NCBI GenBank assembly: GCA_009602725.1
Contig: WELB01000159.1
Location: 260,393-324,392, forward strand
From: Spirogloea muscicola
Taxonomy: Eukaryota; Streptophyta; Zygnematophyceae; Spirogloeales; Spirogloeaceae
Reading direction: 5' to 3'
DNA length: 64,000 nt
Of this stretch, positions 23,540 through 34,200 are shown in pieces. The notes below the pieces were generated by a model, which worked only from the letters and a program-made list of their open reading frames with translations, was not told where the DNA came from and ran no database searches. Every line of letters starts with the position of its first letter. Positions within the stretch are counted from its first letter, which is position 1. The position numbers and the translations under genes are program-made.

Positions 23540-24470
23540 CAAGAAGAAGTGGCTCTCCCAATGAGGGCAAGGGCTGTGAGAAGCCAGCCCGAAAAGAATT
23601 GACAAGGTTCGAAGGGGCCAAACTACGAGCTAACGCAGCGACTGCGGGGCCATGGCAGAACGGGGGAGGATGGACCACAAGAGAAGAACAACAAGCACAG
23701 AAAAGAAACGAAGCAGCTACGAAGCACTCAGTAACCCCTGCTAAGCAGCCTCAGGTCAGAGAGACTGGGTTCCTGGAAGCGGGTCCCCTGGCCAGAGCCA
23801 GAGGCAGCAGCGAGGGCTCTGCCTGCACGCAGGTGCAGCGCGCGGGCCATAGACCTCTGCAGCGAGACGGCCAAGCGCATGCGGTACACCTGCGCTAGCG
23901 ACCCTGCTGCATGGGAGTCCACCGGCTCCCCATGGAAGCGGCGGGCAATGGCGTGACGAGAGAGCTGATTGAGCAGCTCGAGCCACCGAGCGCCCAGCGC
24001 CCCGTGCGTATCGATGGCGAGCGGGAAGAACTCGTCGTCCTGCGGGTGATCTGCGTATTTTAGCTCCTTGGCCTGGGCGGCGCAGGCTACCGCATACCCA
24101 GCCTTGGTGGCACACTGGGTTGGATGTGAGCGGTCATAGGAGTCGGTGGTCACCACGTCCAGGAGAAGACGTGGCCCGCCTGCTGGTGGGGTGGCCACAA
24201 GGTCCACGCGACGAGCGTGGAGACCGTCGGCCCGCTGCTGGAGCGGCATGACGGCAGAGTTCTCGGCTGCCACCGAGAAGCCAGCCTCCACAAGGATGCC
24301 ATGCATTGCATCCCGGAGATGGTCATGGGCCGCTGTCCGCTCTCCGCCGTGGGAACAGCGCAGAACATGAGCGGCCAGCTCCCCATGCTCGGCCCCTCGC
24401 TCACATTCACACTGTTGCACGCCCTGGAGACATGGCGGCGACAAGAGAGCAAGCGCGGCCACATTAACTG
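23540..24470 (-). mobile_element. LINE-like retroelement 3' fragment (subfamily A)
   Basis: On the minus strand about 230 codons read without interruption to a stop near 23728. They begin with a C/H-rich zinc-knuckle-like block (CECERGAEHGELAAHVLRC) and continue into a domain with RVDLV, LLLDVVTTD and KELKYADH, spaced like a PD-(D/E)XK nuclease core. Such domains end the reverse-transcriptase protein of several algal and protist non-LTR elements; no reverse transcriptase remains here. The protein ends SDLRLLSRGY. The 3' untranslated part to about 23540 carries the hairpin tail. LINE membership is inference. The copy is truncated and looks moderately old. Confidence 0.6.
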
Positions 24471-24479
24471 GTGGCTGGG

Positions 24480-24806
24480 AAAATTTCGTGTATTTGAAAC
24501 AAACGAAGGCCAAATGGCCAAGTACAAAGGCAAGCACATCTTAAGACCTACATAACCTACAGTAGATTGACCTGCTCAGTAACCACGGGTCAAAACATAA
24601 AGGTCGCTAACCGATGCCTGAATACTAGGTGGCAGGTACGAAACCCTTCTGCCACCAACTAGAGCTCGCCCAGCTTTCTGGTGCAAAGCATTAGCCTGAG
24701 CACGCTGCAAATAGGCCGAAACTCGTTGTCGCAAGAACGACAGATATGTAGCTGGCAAGCTCTTCTCAGCCCGGAACACAACTGCATGTCGTGTGTAGCC
24801 TTGCTT
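24480..24806 (-). mobile_element. LINE-like 3' fragment (subfamily B)
   Basis: This encodes a C-terminal piece related to subfamily A (AQANALHQKAGRALVGGRR, ending SDLYVLTRGY). A different 3' untranslated region follows, with the words GTTACTGAGC, GTAGGTCTTAAGATGTGC and TACTTGGCCATTTGGCC. A second copy lies at 56889-57212. The fragment abuts the subfamily A fragment and an overlapping frame runs across the junction, which suggests one inserted beside or into the other. Confidence 0.6.
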
Positions 24807-24807
24807 G

Positions 24808-25141
24808 GAGAGGCCAGCCCAAAGGAATGGACAAGGTCTGAAGGAGCCGGAGTGCTAAGGACTGAGACAGCAGCAAGCGGACTCTCAGTAAGCTCTAGTC
24901 AGTAGAAAGGGGCGAGGGCTATGAAACAGCCAGCCCCGAAACAATTGGAAAGGACCGAAGGGGCCAAAAAACCCGTAATTACTGAGCGGGTCAATCTATT
25001 GTAGGTTATGTAGGTCTTAAGATGTGCTTGCCTTTGTACTTGGCCATTTGGCCTTCGTTTGCTTCAAATACACGAAATCTCCAAAAAAATAGAGAAGTGA
25101 GCTCTTCCAAAGCGGCGCGGGCTGTGAATGGCCAAAAAGCT
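24808..25141 (-). repeat. hairpin-tail copies with an inverted subfamily B end
   Basis: Three minus-strand tail copies lie at about 24808-24850, 24908-24975 and 25095-25141 (recognised by GCCAGCCC, AATGGACAAGG and GAAGGGGCC). A plus-strand subfamily B 3' end lies between them at about 24985-25082 (GTAGGTCTTAAGATGTGCTT). The mixed orientations show nested insertion. Confidence 0.65.
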
Positions 25142-25149
25142 CTTTGACT

Positions 25150-25512
25150 CATGATCAGGCAAGTTATGCTATTTGGATTTGCGGCTCCTCACTGGAGTTT
25201 ACGAAGTGATCCATCCTACCGGGCAAGCTTTGAGAAAGCGCTGTTGGACCCCTTGGGATATCTCCAGCGGCTTGCCCATCAGGCCATTGATCAGCGGCCA
25301 GGTCTTGCCAGGGCGATGACCGGCTTCAACGCCGCGGGTTCGCTCGCCCAGGTTCCGCATGCACCTGGCGGTCTCGTTTAACGCTCCCTAGCCCACGCCG
25401 TCCACACGCGAGCAGGACGTGCTATGGCTGCTGCCTCTGGGTCTCGGCGGAGTGCCTCCTTCCTTGCAGCGAGCTACTCTGACTTGATGTTGCTCACTCG
25501 TGGGTACTGAGC
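25150..25512 (+). mobile_element. LINE-like C-terminal fragment (subfamily A-like)
   Basis: Protein-like matches on the plus strand include AAGSLAQV and SLAHAVHTRAGRAMAAASGS, ending SDLMLLTRGY. This is the same C-terminal signature as the other copies. It is a broken, 5'-truncated fossil. Confidence 0.6.
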
Positions 25513-25542
25513 TTCCCTCTGCATCATCTCGTGTTTTTTAGT

Positions 25543-25860
25543 GTAGTCCTTTTTCTTTGGATTAGGACATTGTCCATGGTCCATTCTTTTTTGGACTGGC
25601 TTTGCTAGCCCCCTTTCTCTCAGGGCGAGCACTTTCTCTTCTTTCTTTGGACCTTGTGATTTCTTTTCGGGCTGGCTGTTCACAGCTCTTGCAATCTTTG
25701 GGAGAGCCACTTCTTTCAAGCTAGTATCATGTAGGAAAAGTTCAACTGAAGGGGGACTCCAGTAAGCAGAGAAAGCTTCGTCCAGCAGAGGGCGATGGCT
25801 GTGATTGGCCAGCCCAGGAACGAACATGAACAAAGTCCGACGGAGCCAGAAAAGCGCTTA
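25543..25860. repeat. cluster of three hairpin-tail copies
   Basis: Two plus-strand copies (about 25543-25650 and 25650-25710, with GGACTGGCTTTGCTAGCCCC and GGGCTGGCTGTTCACAGCTC) are followed by one minus-strand copy (about 25786-25858). They are diverged from the consensus but keep the spacing of the hairpin arms. Confidence 0.65.
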
Positions 25861-25879
25861 ACCACACAGCGACCTAAGT

Positions 25880-26540
25880 GGCCTGGATGGTCACTGTCTC
25901 CTATTGAGCAGCCGCAAGTTGGAGAAAGCGATCAGCACGCAGATGAAGCGCGTGTACCATTGACCGCTGCAGGGATACTGACAGGCGCATGCGATGCATC
26001 TAGACGAGAGACCTGCCACGTTGTACCGACCTGCTCGTCTTGAGAACTTCGGGAAATTGCAATGCGTGCAAGCCGATGCAGCCACCGAGCGCTGAACGCC
26101 CCGTGGACGTCGATGGCAAGGGGGAAGAAATCGTCCTCCAGGAAATGATCTGCATACTTAGCCTCCTTGCCTCGAGCGGCACGAGCAAACTGCCTGCCCT
26201 GCCTTGGATGCAGATAGAGTGGGATTGGTTCGGACCGATGCGTCTGTTGTCACCCCGTCCGCAATCATACGCGGTCCACCAGCCAGTGCAGTGGCCAGCA
26301 GGTCGAGCCGCCGGGCATGAAAGTCGTCGCCCTTGTGCAGGATCTGCATAATGGACGTGTTCTCTGCAGCCACCCTGAAGCCGACTTCAGGAAGATGCCG
26401 TGAATGACGTTGTGGAGGAGGTCGTGAGCTGCTATCAGCTCTCCGCCATGCATGCAGCGGAAGACGTCTGCAGCCAGATCGGCAGCCTCGGCCCCCCTCC
26501 TGCACCACCCCCTGAAGGCAGGGCGGCGGCAGATCAAGGA
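25880..26540 (-). mobile_element. LINE-like fragment, strongly decayed
   Basis: Minus-strand matches to subfamily A include HARRLDLLATALAGGPRM (nuclease-like block) and, near 25905, the end signature SNLRLLNRR. The order agrees with the copy at 23.5-24.5 kb. The copy is broken in several places and old. Confidence 0.55.
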
Positions 26541-26792
26541 GCCGGTGGACGGCTATCCGGAAGCCCTCATCCGGGATTTGGAGCGCGTTGTTGAAGGAAA
26601 GAAAAATAAGCCACGCCGCTGCCCCACGTGAGGAGGCCGAGTACTGCAGTCAAGCGCTCCCTCGCAGGTCGGGCTCCGGAAGCAGCTGCAGGGGGTCGCG
26701 AAGGCCGCCGTAACAAGCTCGGCCGTGAAACGCGCTTGCACGCACAGGTCAGCAGTGAGCGCGAGATGCTCAGAAGTGACGCCTTTCTTTTA

Positions 26793-27300
26793 AATCTTGT
26801 CCATTCTTTTTGGGCTGGCCTTTCTTCCCAGCCCCTAATCTCTATGGGCAAGCAACTTTCTTTCCGGCCAGGTCCGGTTGCTCCACGAGCATCTTCTGGT
26901 GGGCCGAGCGGAGCTCTTCGAACGACACCTGGAATAGCAGCGCACCCGTACCCACCTCCACCACCGCCTGCTCCAGCAGGCGCACGCCGCGCCGCCGCAC
27001 GCCGCACGCAGCAGGTGCAGCGCACGCCGTCCGTGTTCGAGAAATTGCTGGCACACCGAAGCGGCGACCTGCGCCCCCCGCGCTTTGGCGGCTGCCTCGG
27101 GTTTCGCTAGGGCAAAGTTTTTCAGCCATCTACTTATTTAGTCTGATCTCACTTCTTGACTGGAGGTTATAGAGCGCCCACTCGCGGGAGTCGTGAAGGG
27201 TTGTTTCATTAATCTAACGAGACTTTTGGCCCTTTCAGACCGTGTACATTCCTTTGGGCTGGCCTCTCACAGCCATTGCCTTATGATGGAAGAGCTATCA
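26793..27300 (+). repeat. two hairpin-tail copies around a unique segment
   Basis: Tail copies lie at about 26793-26865 (GGGCTGGCCTTTCTTCCCAG pairing with its own CCAGCCC end) and 27226-27300 (GGGCTGGCCTCTCACAGCC). The 360 bp between them show no recognised gene. Confidence 0.6.
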
Positions 27301-27329
27301 TTCAGTACTCACGAGTGAGACAGCCTCTT

Positions 27330-27870
27330 CTAGTAGAGTAGCCACGCTGCGGCAAAGGCCGCTCGCAGCAAGGCGGCCAAACACGCCGACCACCCGGCTG
27401 CCGACGAGTTCGTCCCCCTGGCTGTGGACGTGCATGGGGCTCTCGGATCCCACTGGCTCGACCTGTTGGCCAGGCTTGCACGGCGCGCTGTGTCCCGCAG
27501 GCGCGGTGAGCCGGCTGACTTCAACGCCGCTGGCTCGTGGGCTCAGGTGTATCGTATGCGCTTGTCCGTCTCCCTCCAGCGGTCCATGGCCCACGCCTTG
27601 CATCTGCGTGCTGGCCGTGCTCTCGCTGCGGCCTCCGGCTTTCGTCAGGGGGATAGTTTACCGGCAGCTAGTCTGTCGGATGTGAGGCTCCTCACTCGTA
27701 ACTACTAAGCGGTCCATCCTCCCTCGTTCTGCCATAGCCTCTTCAGGCCCCGCAGTCGCTGCTTAGCTCGTAGTTTGGCCCCTTCGAACCTTGTGAATTC
27801 TTTTCGGGCTGGCTTCTCACAGCCCTTGCCCCCATTGGGAGAGCCACTTCTTCTTCTAGTAGAGAGCGAT
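27330..27870 (+). mobile_element. LINE-like 3' fragment (subfamily A) with hairpin tail
   Basis: The plus strand reads about 95 codons of the C-terminal domain (VDVHGALGSHWLDLLARLA, then LHLRAGRALAAASGFRQG, ending SDVRLLTRNY). The 3' untranslated region carries the best-preserved tail: GGCCCCTTCGAACC at about 27778, GGGCTGGCTTCTCACAGCCC at about 27807, then CCCCCATTGGGAGAGCCACT. This copy shows that the dispersed tail belongs to the element's 3' end. Confidence 0.65.
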
Positions 27871-28268
27871 GGCTGCGAGTGGCCAGCTCCAGAGAAAGAA
27901 TGAACGAGTGAGCACATATTTTATCTGCCAGACCAATGTGAGGCGCCGGAACACCTACCCACGTGAGCAGGCAAAGTCTGCTTCCCGACGGAGTAGCGGC
28001 GTACAGGTACAAGCGAGTCATCGTCGGGCGGCTTTTTGGCGCCAATCTTACTACGAAACCATGCGCGCGCGCGGGACAGTGCGCTCCACGAGGCCGCCAC
28101 AGCCGCCGCCGTCGCCGCCGCCGCCGTCTCCGCCGCCGCCGCCGCCGCCGTCGCTTGGCAGCCACGCCGCATGACGGCGGCCCTTAGCAGCAAGAGGCAG
28201 CTGCGGGGCGCCACGCCGTTTGGGCGGCATATCCGCAGCTGTGGAAGCGCCCGCGGAGAGCCGGTCAA

Positions 28269-31200
28269 ATGGATCGCAGGCGGGATGGTGGCGGCGAGGC
28301 TGGCCCGTCTGCCGATCGCACATACCTCAAGAAGGTTGGCCCTGGCCACGCCGGACGACTGCAAGGCAGGCGGAGTGCTGGGAAGGACACGGTCGCAGAT
28401 GTTCGGCGGACAGGGAGGTCGCGGTGCGTCATTTGCAGTCCCTCGCTTGTGTCCTGCAGCATCTCATGCTGAGAGCTTTGGGCTTCCTCTTGCGATAGCA
28501 GTGACTCGATCTCGTTTCAGTCATGGACCAGCTCGTCGCTCATATGCAACCAAGCGCATGCGCAGGGTGCAAGCCTCTGAAGACGAGTCATTGGAATCTC
28601 AGATGGGATTTGAGTACTTCACAGAGGGCGAGCCTCGCCTTGGTTGGCTGCTCAACTTCAGTACGGTCAGTGCCAGACTTGGCTTCTCAAGTGAGATGTG
28701 GTTGTCCAGATCCAGGTACCACTTAGTACGCTTGGGCCATGCCAGCCAAGCCTAGAGCTTTTCGGGTTTCCAGGCTACTGCTTATCAGCTAACATTGGCA
28801 TTCTTGAAGGCGCAGCCATACTGAAAGAGGGCTAGCGTCTGCACTGCAGGGCTCAATTGAAGATCAGGAGACGAGGCTGACCCGCAGCTGCATGAACCTA
28901 TACTTCGTGTGCCAGGTCGTGCCTGCTTCTTGGGCTGGTTTTGCTCACTGCCAAGCAGCCTGAGGGCAGGCAACTGAGTACCAGACCTCTATTTGAGCCT
29001 GCGCGGCGGTTTAGTTACACAGTCCGCCTGTTTGACCTATGTATTTCACTACGTCTACTATGAGTAAGACAAGGAGTGGAAAATAAAAATGATCTGCAAT
29101 ATACTGCAAGTGAAATGAGGAGAGAAGGCTCATCTCGAGAAACCCTCTGACACAAAATTTGTATCGTTTGCCGGAGACAGGACGGGTCGTCGTTTAAGGC
29201 GCGAGTCCCTTTCTTGCCATACTTCTACCTCCGGACAAAGGTAAGAAATTGATCAAGCTGGCCGCTAAGTGGGAGGTATTGTATTGTTGATATAAGTCTT
29301 CATGCAATGAGCAGCAGGGGTTACAGGAGGACATGTGTTTTGTTTGGTTGTTCAGGGCAAGAGGTGTCCCTTAGCAAGGGTAAGAAGTGGGCAAGGGCAT
29401 GGAAAATATGGTATGATATAAACATGCGACAGTGAGGCCAGGGCGGCGGGGGGGGGTGGGAAGGAGGGGTGGGTGGGAGAGGTTTGGAGGGGTGTGGATC
29501 AGGGAGGCTGGTACTCTAAGAAAGTCCTTGACTTTTGCAAGTCCTCACTGTGTGCAACCTAGGCCAACCTAGGCCACCTAGCATCTTCAGGCCCCTCCGT
29601 CATTGTGGCTTTAGGCCCCTCCGTCATTTGGCCCCTTCGAACCCTTTGTCAATTTTTCTCGGGCTGGCTTTTCACAGCCCTTGCCCCCGTTGAGAGAGCC
29701 ACTTCTCTACCTAGCAGCAACAGATGCTCAAGATAGTTCCATTAGGGCCAGGCTTGCCTGAGCTTGCCACTAATGCTGAGTCAAGAGTACAGAGTGGCAT
29801 GGAGATGGAGGTGGATGCACACCTCCGTCGCCGCTACGAGGGAAGGTTTGCCGACATCTGTATTGTTGAACGGGAGGACCTAGATCTGGTATTGCTACAA
29901 CTCTTTCACGATCTCCAATTCAAATACAGTGTCACTGTAGATCCACCAATGCCACAGAGGCCATAGGACCTGCTTCTGCAGAGCTTACAAAATGAGCAGC
30001 TCAAGGAGTGATGCACCAGACTATCCTCTGTCAAGTTGAGGCTCATATGCCCAAAAGCATTAACCTGGACTTCACACCTGTAGTCTAATCCCTGCACGCT
30101 CCATCTGTATGGCTGCAGAAGAACCACATATCTGGCCTGCGTAGCTCCTTCCTGAAGCTCAGCTTCCATTCAGTCCAAGACTTGATGGAAGTGAAGAGGG
30201 AGATTGGCCCAATAGTGGAGCGGAACCGCTCCAAGCTGGAAGCTGCCACAGCCTACCAGACCCTCCAGCAGGAAAGAGGGTATGTTCTTGGCCCAGCTCT
30301 GTGAACTCGTTATTGGCACTCGGCATCACAAGGCATCCAAGTAGACCAAGCCTACGCTCTCCCATACCTGAACTCGCTTGCCTGGCATTTTGCAACTTGG
30401 TGCTGCAGCAGAGGTACAGACAGTAGCAGGGTTCTTGAGTATATGGACTGCCTCCTGGAGATGCGGGAGTTTGATGTCCCATATCATGTCCGCTTTGCTA
30501 TAGATACGGGTGAGCTACTAAGTACCAGCCTTCAGGCTCAACTTGCTGCCTATCTGGCCTGAAACATGTGAAAGCCCAACTCAATCTCCTAACAGGGTGA
30601 CTCCTGCAACCTGTTGCATACCAGACGTCAGATGCGGATACTGGTACACTGTGTCGGCAGAACAAGGTGAAATCAAGGTCAAGAGACGCGCAGATTTGCT
30701 GCAGAGAGCAGAGCCCAGAATCTGCGCATTCGATATAGAGACTACCAAGCTCCCCCTCAAATTTCCAGACGCAACCTATGATCAGGTCATGATGATCTCG
30801 TACATGTTGGATGGCCAGGGCTACCTCATCACTAACCGCGAGGTTCGCTCTTACGTGCACCCTGGTTTACTCATTCGCCAGTGACTGGGCTTGTTAGCCT
30901 GTCACGACCTCAAGGCAGTGCGTTCTCAGATGGCAGACTTGCGGTCTGCATAACTCATGCCAACAGATTGATGCAATCGATGGATGTGTCTCCAACCATA
31001 TCTCTCAGGTTGTAGGAGAAGACATTCATGATTTGGAGTACACACCAAAGCCAGAATTCGAGGGACCATTCAAAGTCTGGAATGAGGCCAATGAGGTGAG
31101 ATTGCAAGTAGCAATCATGAGTCACTCTGACACTGTCTCTGCCAATGCTGTCATTGCTACGTGGGAGGATGGAAGCTGATAGTAGAAAAATGCCAGAAGG

Positions 31201-34200
31201 ACTACTAAGGATCAAATATGTAGTCAATATCAATAAGGACACTTGTGCTGGGATTGTGCAGGAAGCTCTATTGAAACAATGGTTTAAGCACATGAGAGAG
31301 TGCAAGCCCGGGATATACGTGACATACAATGGCGACTTCTTTGACTGGCCATTTATAGAGGCCAGAGCAGCACACCACGGATTGGACATGCACCAGGCAG
31401 GAATTTGTCTGCCCATCGTATGTGGTAGGCAGCCACTGCAATGTCTTTGCTGCGGATTCTCACACAGTGCATTTCATGCAGGACTTGGGGTTCCGATGTG
31501 ACATGAACCAGGGTGAATGCCGCAGCAAAGCTGCAGTGCACCTTGACTGCTTTGCTTGGGTGAAACGTGACAGTTACTTGCCACAAGGCAGCCAGGGCCT
31601 TAAGGTACTCACTGCAAATAGCAAGCAGAGCACACTTGGTACTGTCCTAGGACTGAAGCAGGAGTAGCAGCAGATTCAGCACTAGAAGTGGTCATGTGCA
31701 CACTTGCCTGGGCATATCTGCATTGTGAACCCACATCAATAAGCTTACTTTCCTACTACGTGCCTAGGAATGCGTTCTTTGACTGCCATACTGCTATTAT
31801 TCCCTCTTTGGTCAGGCTGTTACGAAACAGAAGCTTGGCTACGACCCACTGGAGGTCAACCCAGAGGATATGGTCCGCTTTGCCATTGAGCAGCCTCAGG
31901 TAGGATGCTGTTTCAAGGCATTTTTGACCTAGGCATGAAAGTGACATTTCGTATGCTTTTCTTGCACTCCTTATGCAATTCTGTATTATACTCCTCATCT
32001 GAAAATCCCATGCAGGTGATGGCCTCCTACTCTGTATCTGATGCCGTGGCAACGTACTATCTGTACATGACATATGTGCACCCTTTCATATTCTCCCTCG
32101 CCACCATCATCCCCATGCCACCGCATGAAGTCCTTCGGAAAGGTTCTGGAACACTTTGCGAGATGCTGCTCATGGTGCAGGTGCGAGAGCAAGCTTAGCC
32201 ATAGAAATGCCTGCCACTGCACAGACAGGGCCTCCTTTCTTTTCAGCATTGAGGTGTCGAAATGAATATACCGACACTTTATAAGAGTGCAACCACTGTT
32301 TGGCAGGCTTTCAAAGGCAAAATCATCTGCCCAAACAAGCACAGCTCTGAGCAGGAGAAGACCTACAACAACCACATGTTAGACAATGAGACCTACATAG
32401 GCGGGCATGTGGAGTGCTTGGAGAGTGGAGTCTTCCGATCTGACCTCCCGACACGTTTTCGTCTAGAATCGAAGGCCTACCAGGTGCTTCTCATACACGG
32501 TGCACTTTCACTTACAGGTCGACTATAGTTGCCATTGAATGCTGCAGGTTTGTAAGGAACCTGAGCATTGAGGTTCTTGTAAGAGCTATTTGCACGAAGT
32601 ACTTTGAATCATTGGAGAAATTTGCTCTCTGACTGGAGTGAGTACTGGCGCAGGAGCTCATTGACCACCTGGATAGGGATTTGCATTTTGCGATTGTGGA
32701 GGAGAGCAAGCTGGAAATTGCTGACGTCAGCAACTACTCTGAAGTCAAGGAAGCCATTCAGAAGCAGGTATGATGTGCAGATAACATTGCAACTGAGCTG
32801 CATCTGAGTGGCACCATTAGGCAGCTAACTGCCAACAATGAAGCTATTACACAACTATGCATGTGCTTGGGCCCAAGCACATGCCAAGCACATATTTGGA
32901 GGTGTTAAGTGGCGGTGCTGTTATGTGTAATCAGCTCATTCTCCACTTGTCCAACAAGGGCTGGTAAAGTGCAAGGCTTACCTCCTACTTAGAGCTACTA
33001 GTCAAGACGGGCTTGATCAGCCAGGGATGATGCACAACTCCGAGTCTAAGCATCATAATGACGTCTCTCATGTTTCAGTTAGAAGCTCTGAGAGATGCCC
33101 CAACAAGAGATGAGCCCCCAGTCATCTACCATCTAGATGTTGCCGCCATGTATCCCAACATCATCCTTACCAATCGTCTCCAGGTTGGTCACGCATGGTT
33201 TCTATCCACCCCCAAGTGTCCTGAACTTGCAATGTATGCCACTGACCCGCCCACTGTACAGAGGCAACTTCAAGCATGGAATAGCATTTCTAGGCACTCA
33301 CGAGACCATCATCTTGTGCAGCCGCCGTCAATCGTGACAGACGAAGTGTGTGCTGCGTGCGACTTCAATAAGCCCGATAAGACATGCCTGCGAAAAATGG
33401 AGTGGGTCTGGAGAGGGGAGACATTCATGGCTACCCGCAGGTTTGTATCTCTGGCACCGAAAGCTGTGCCAAAGTTCCAGCCTTTCCTTTGACATGTAGT
33501 GTACAGCAAGGCGTTTTGTTCTGTGTTTGCTGCTGTCTTCGATACATTCTCACGCCCGCGCTGCTTGAGGAGCTGTAAGAAAACGACGTGGGACAGGCTG
33601 ATGAGTGTTCTCCACTCTTACAAAGATCGAACCTGTTCTGCAGTGAGTATGGCCACCTTAAGCATCAACTTGAAGCAGAGCAATTTGCTTCTGCAAACAA
33701 GGGAGGTGCTCCAAGACTCTTCCGAGAGCTCACAAAGGACGAACAGGAAGCCAAGCTAAAGGATCGACTCAAAAGGTACTGCCAGAAGGTAATTTTGCAA
33801 CATGGCTCATGCATCAAGCACAGCAAATAATGAGAGTTTTGATGGTGAAGCCTGATTTGCAGGTGAGGTCAGTACTGGATTTTGCTGTCAACTTGTACAT
33901 GCTTCTCCCTGAGCAATGCATCTGCACACATTTACAATCTAAACAGTTTTGGTACACTGATGTTACTTATAAGGCAAGGCCTTATGGCAGTAGTATAAGC
34001 CTTGCCAACGTTGTCAAAAACAGGTCTACAAGCGTGTGTTAGACAAACCATTCTCAGAGTTGCGAACGGCTGGGATCTGCATGCGCGAGAATCCTTTTTA
34101 TGTCGACACAGTGAAAAGGTTTCTGCAACCCTTGGCCTTCTCAGCATGCAACCCACCTAGGGAGGGAAGGCCTTAATGATGGACTGTGAGGAGAGAAGGC

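Noticed and set aside
28036-28268. Starting POLE at an upstream ATG in the alanine-rich frame
   Set aside because: The exon starting at 28269 gives a basic N-terminus like plant POL2A and splices in phase to the conserved [18 protein letters not shown] exon; the upstream frame is repeat-driven.
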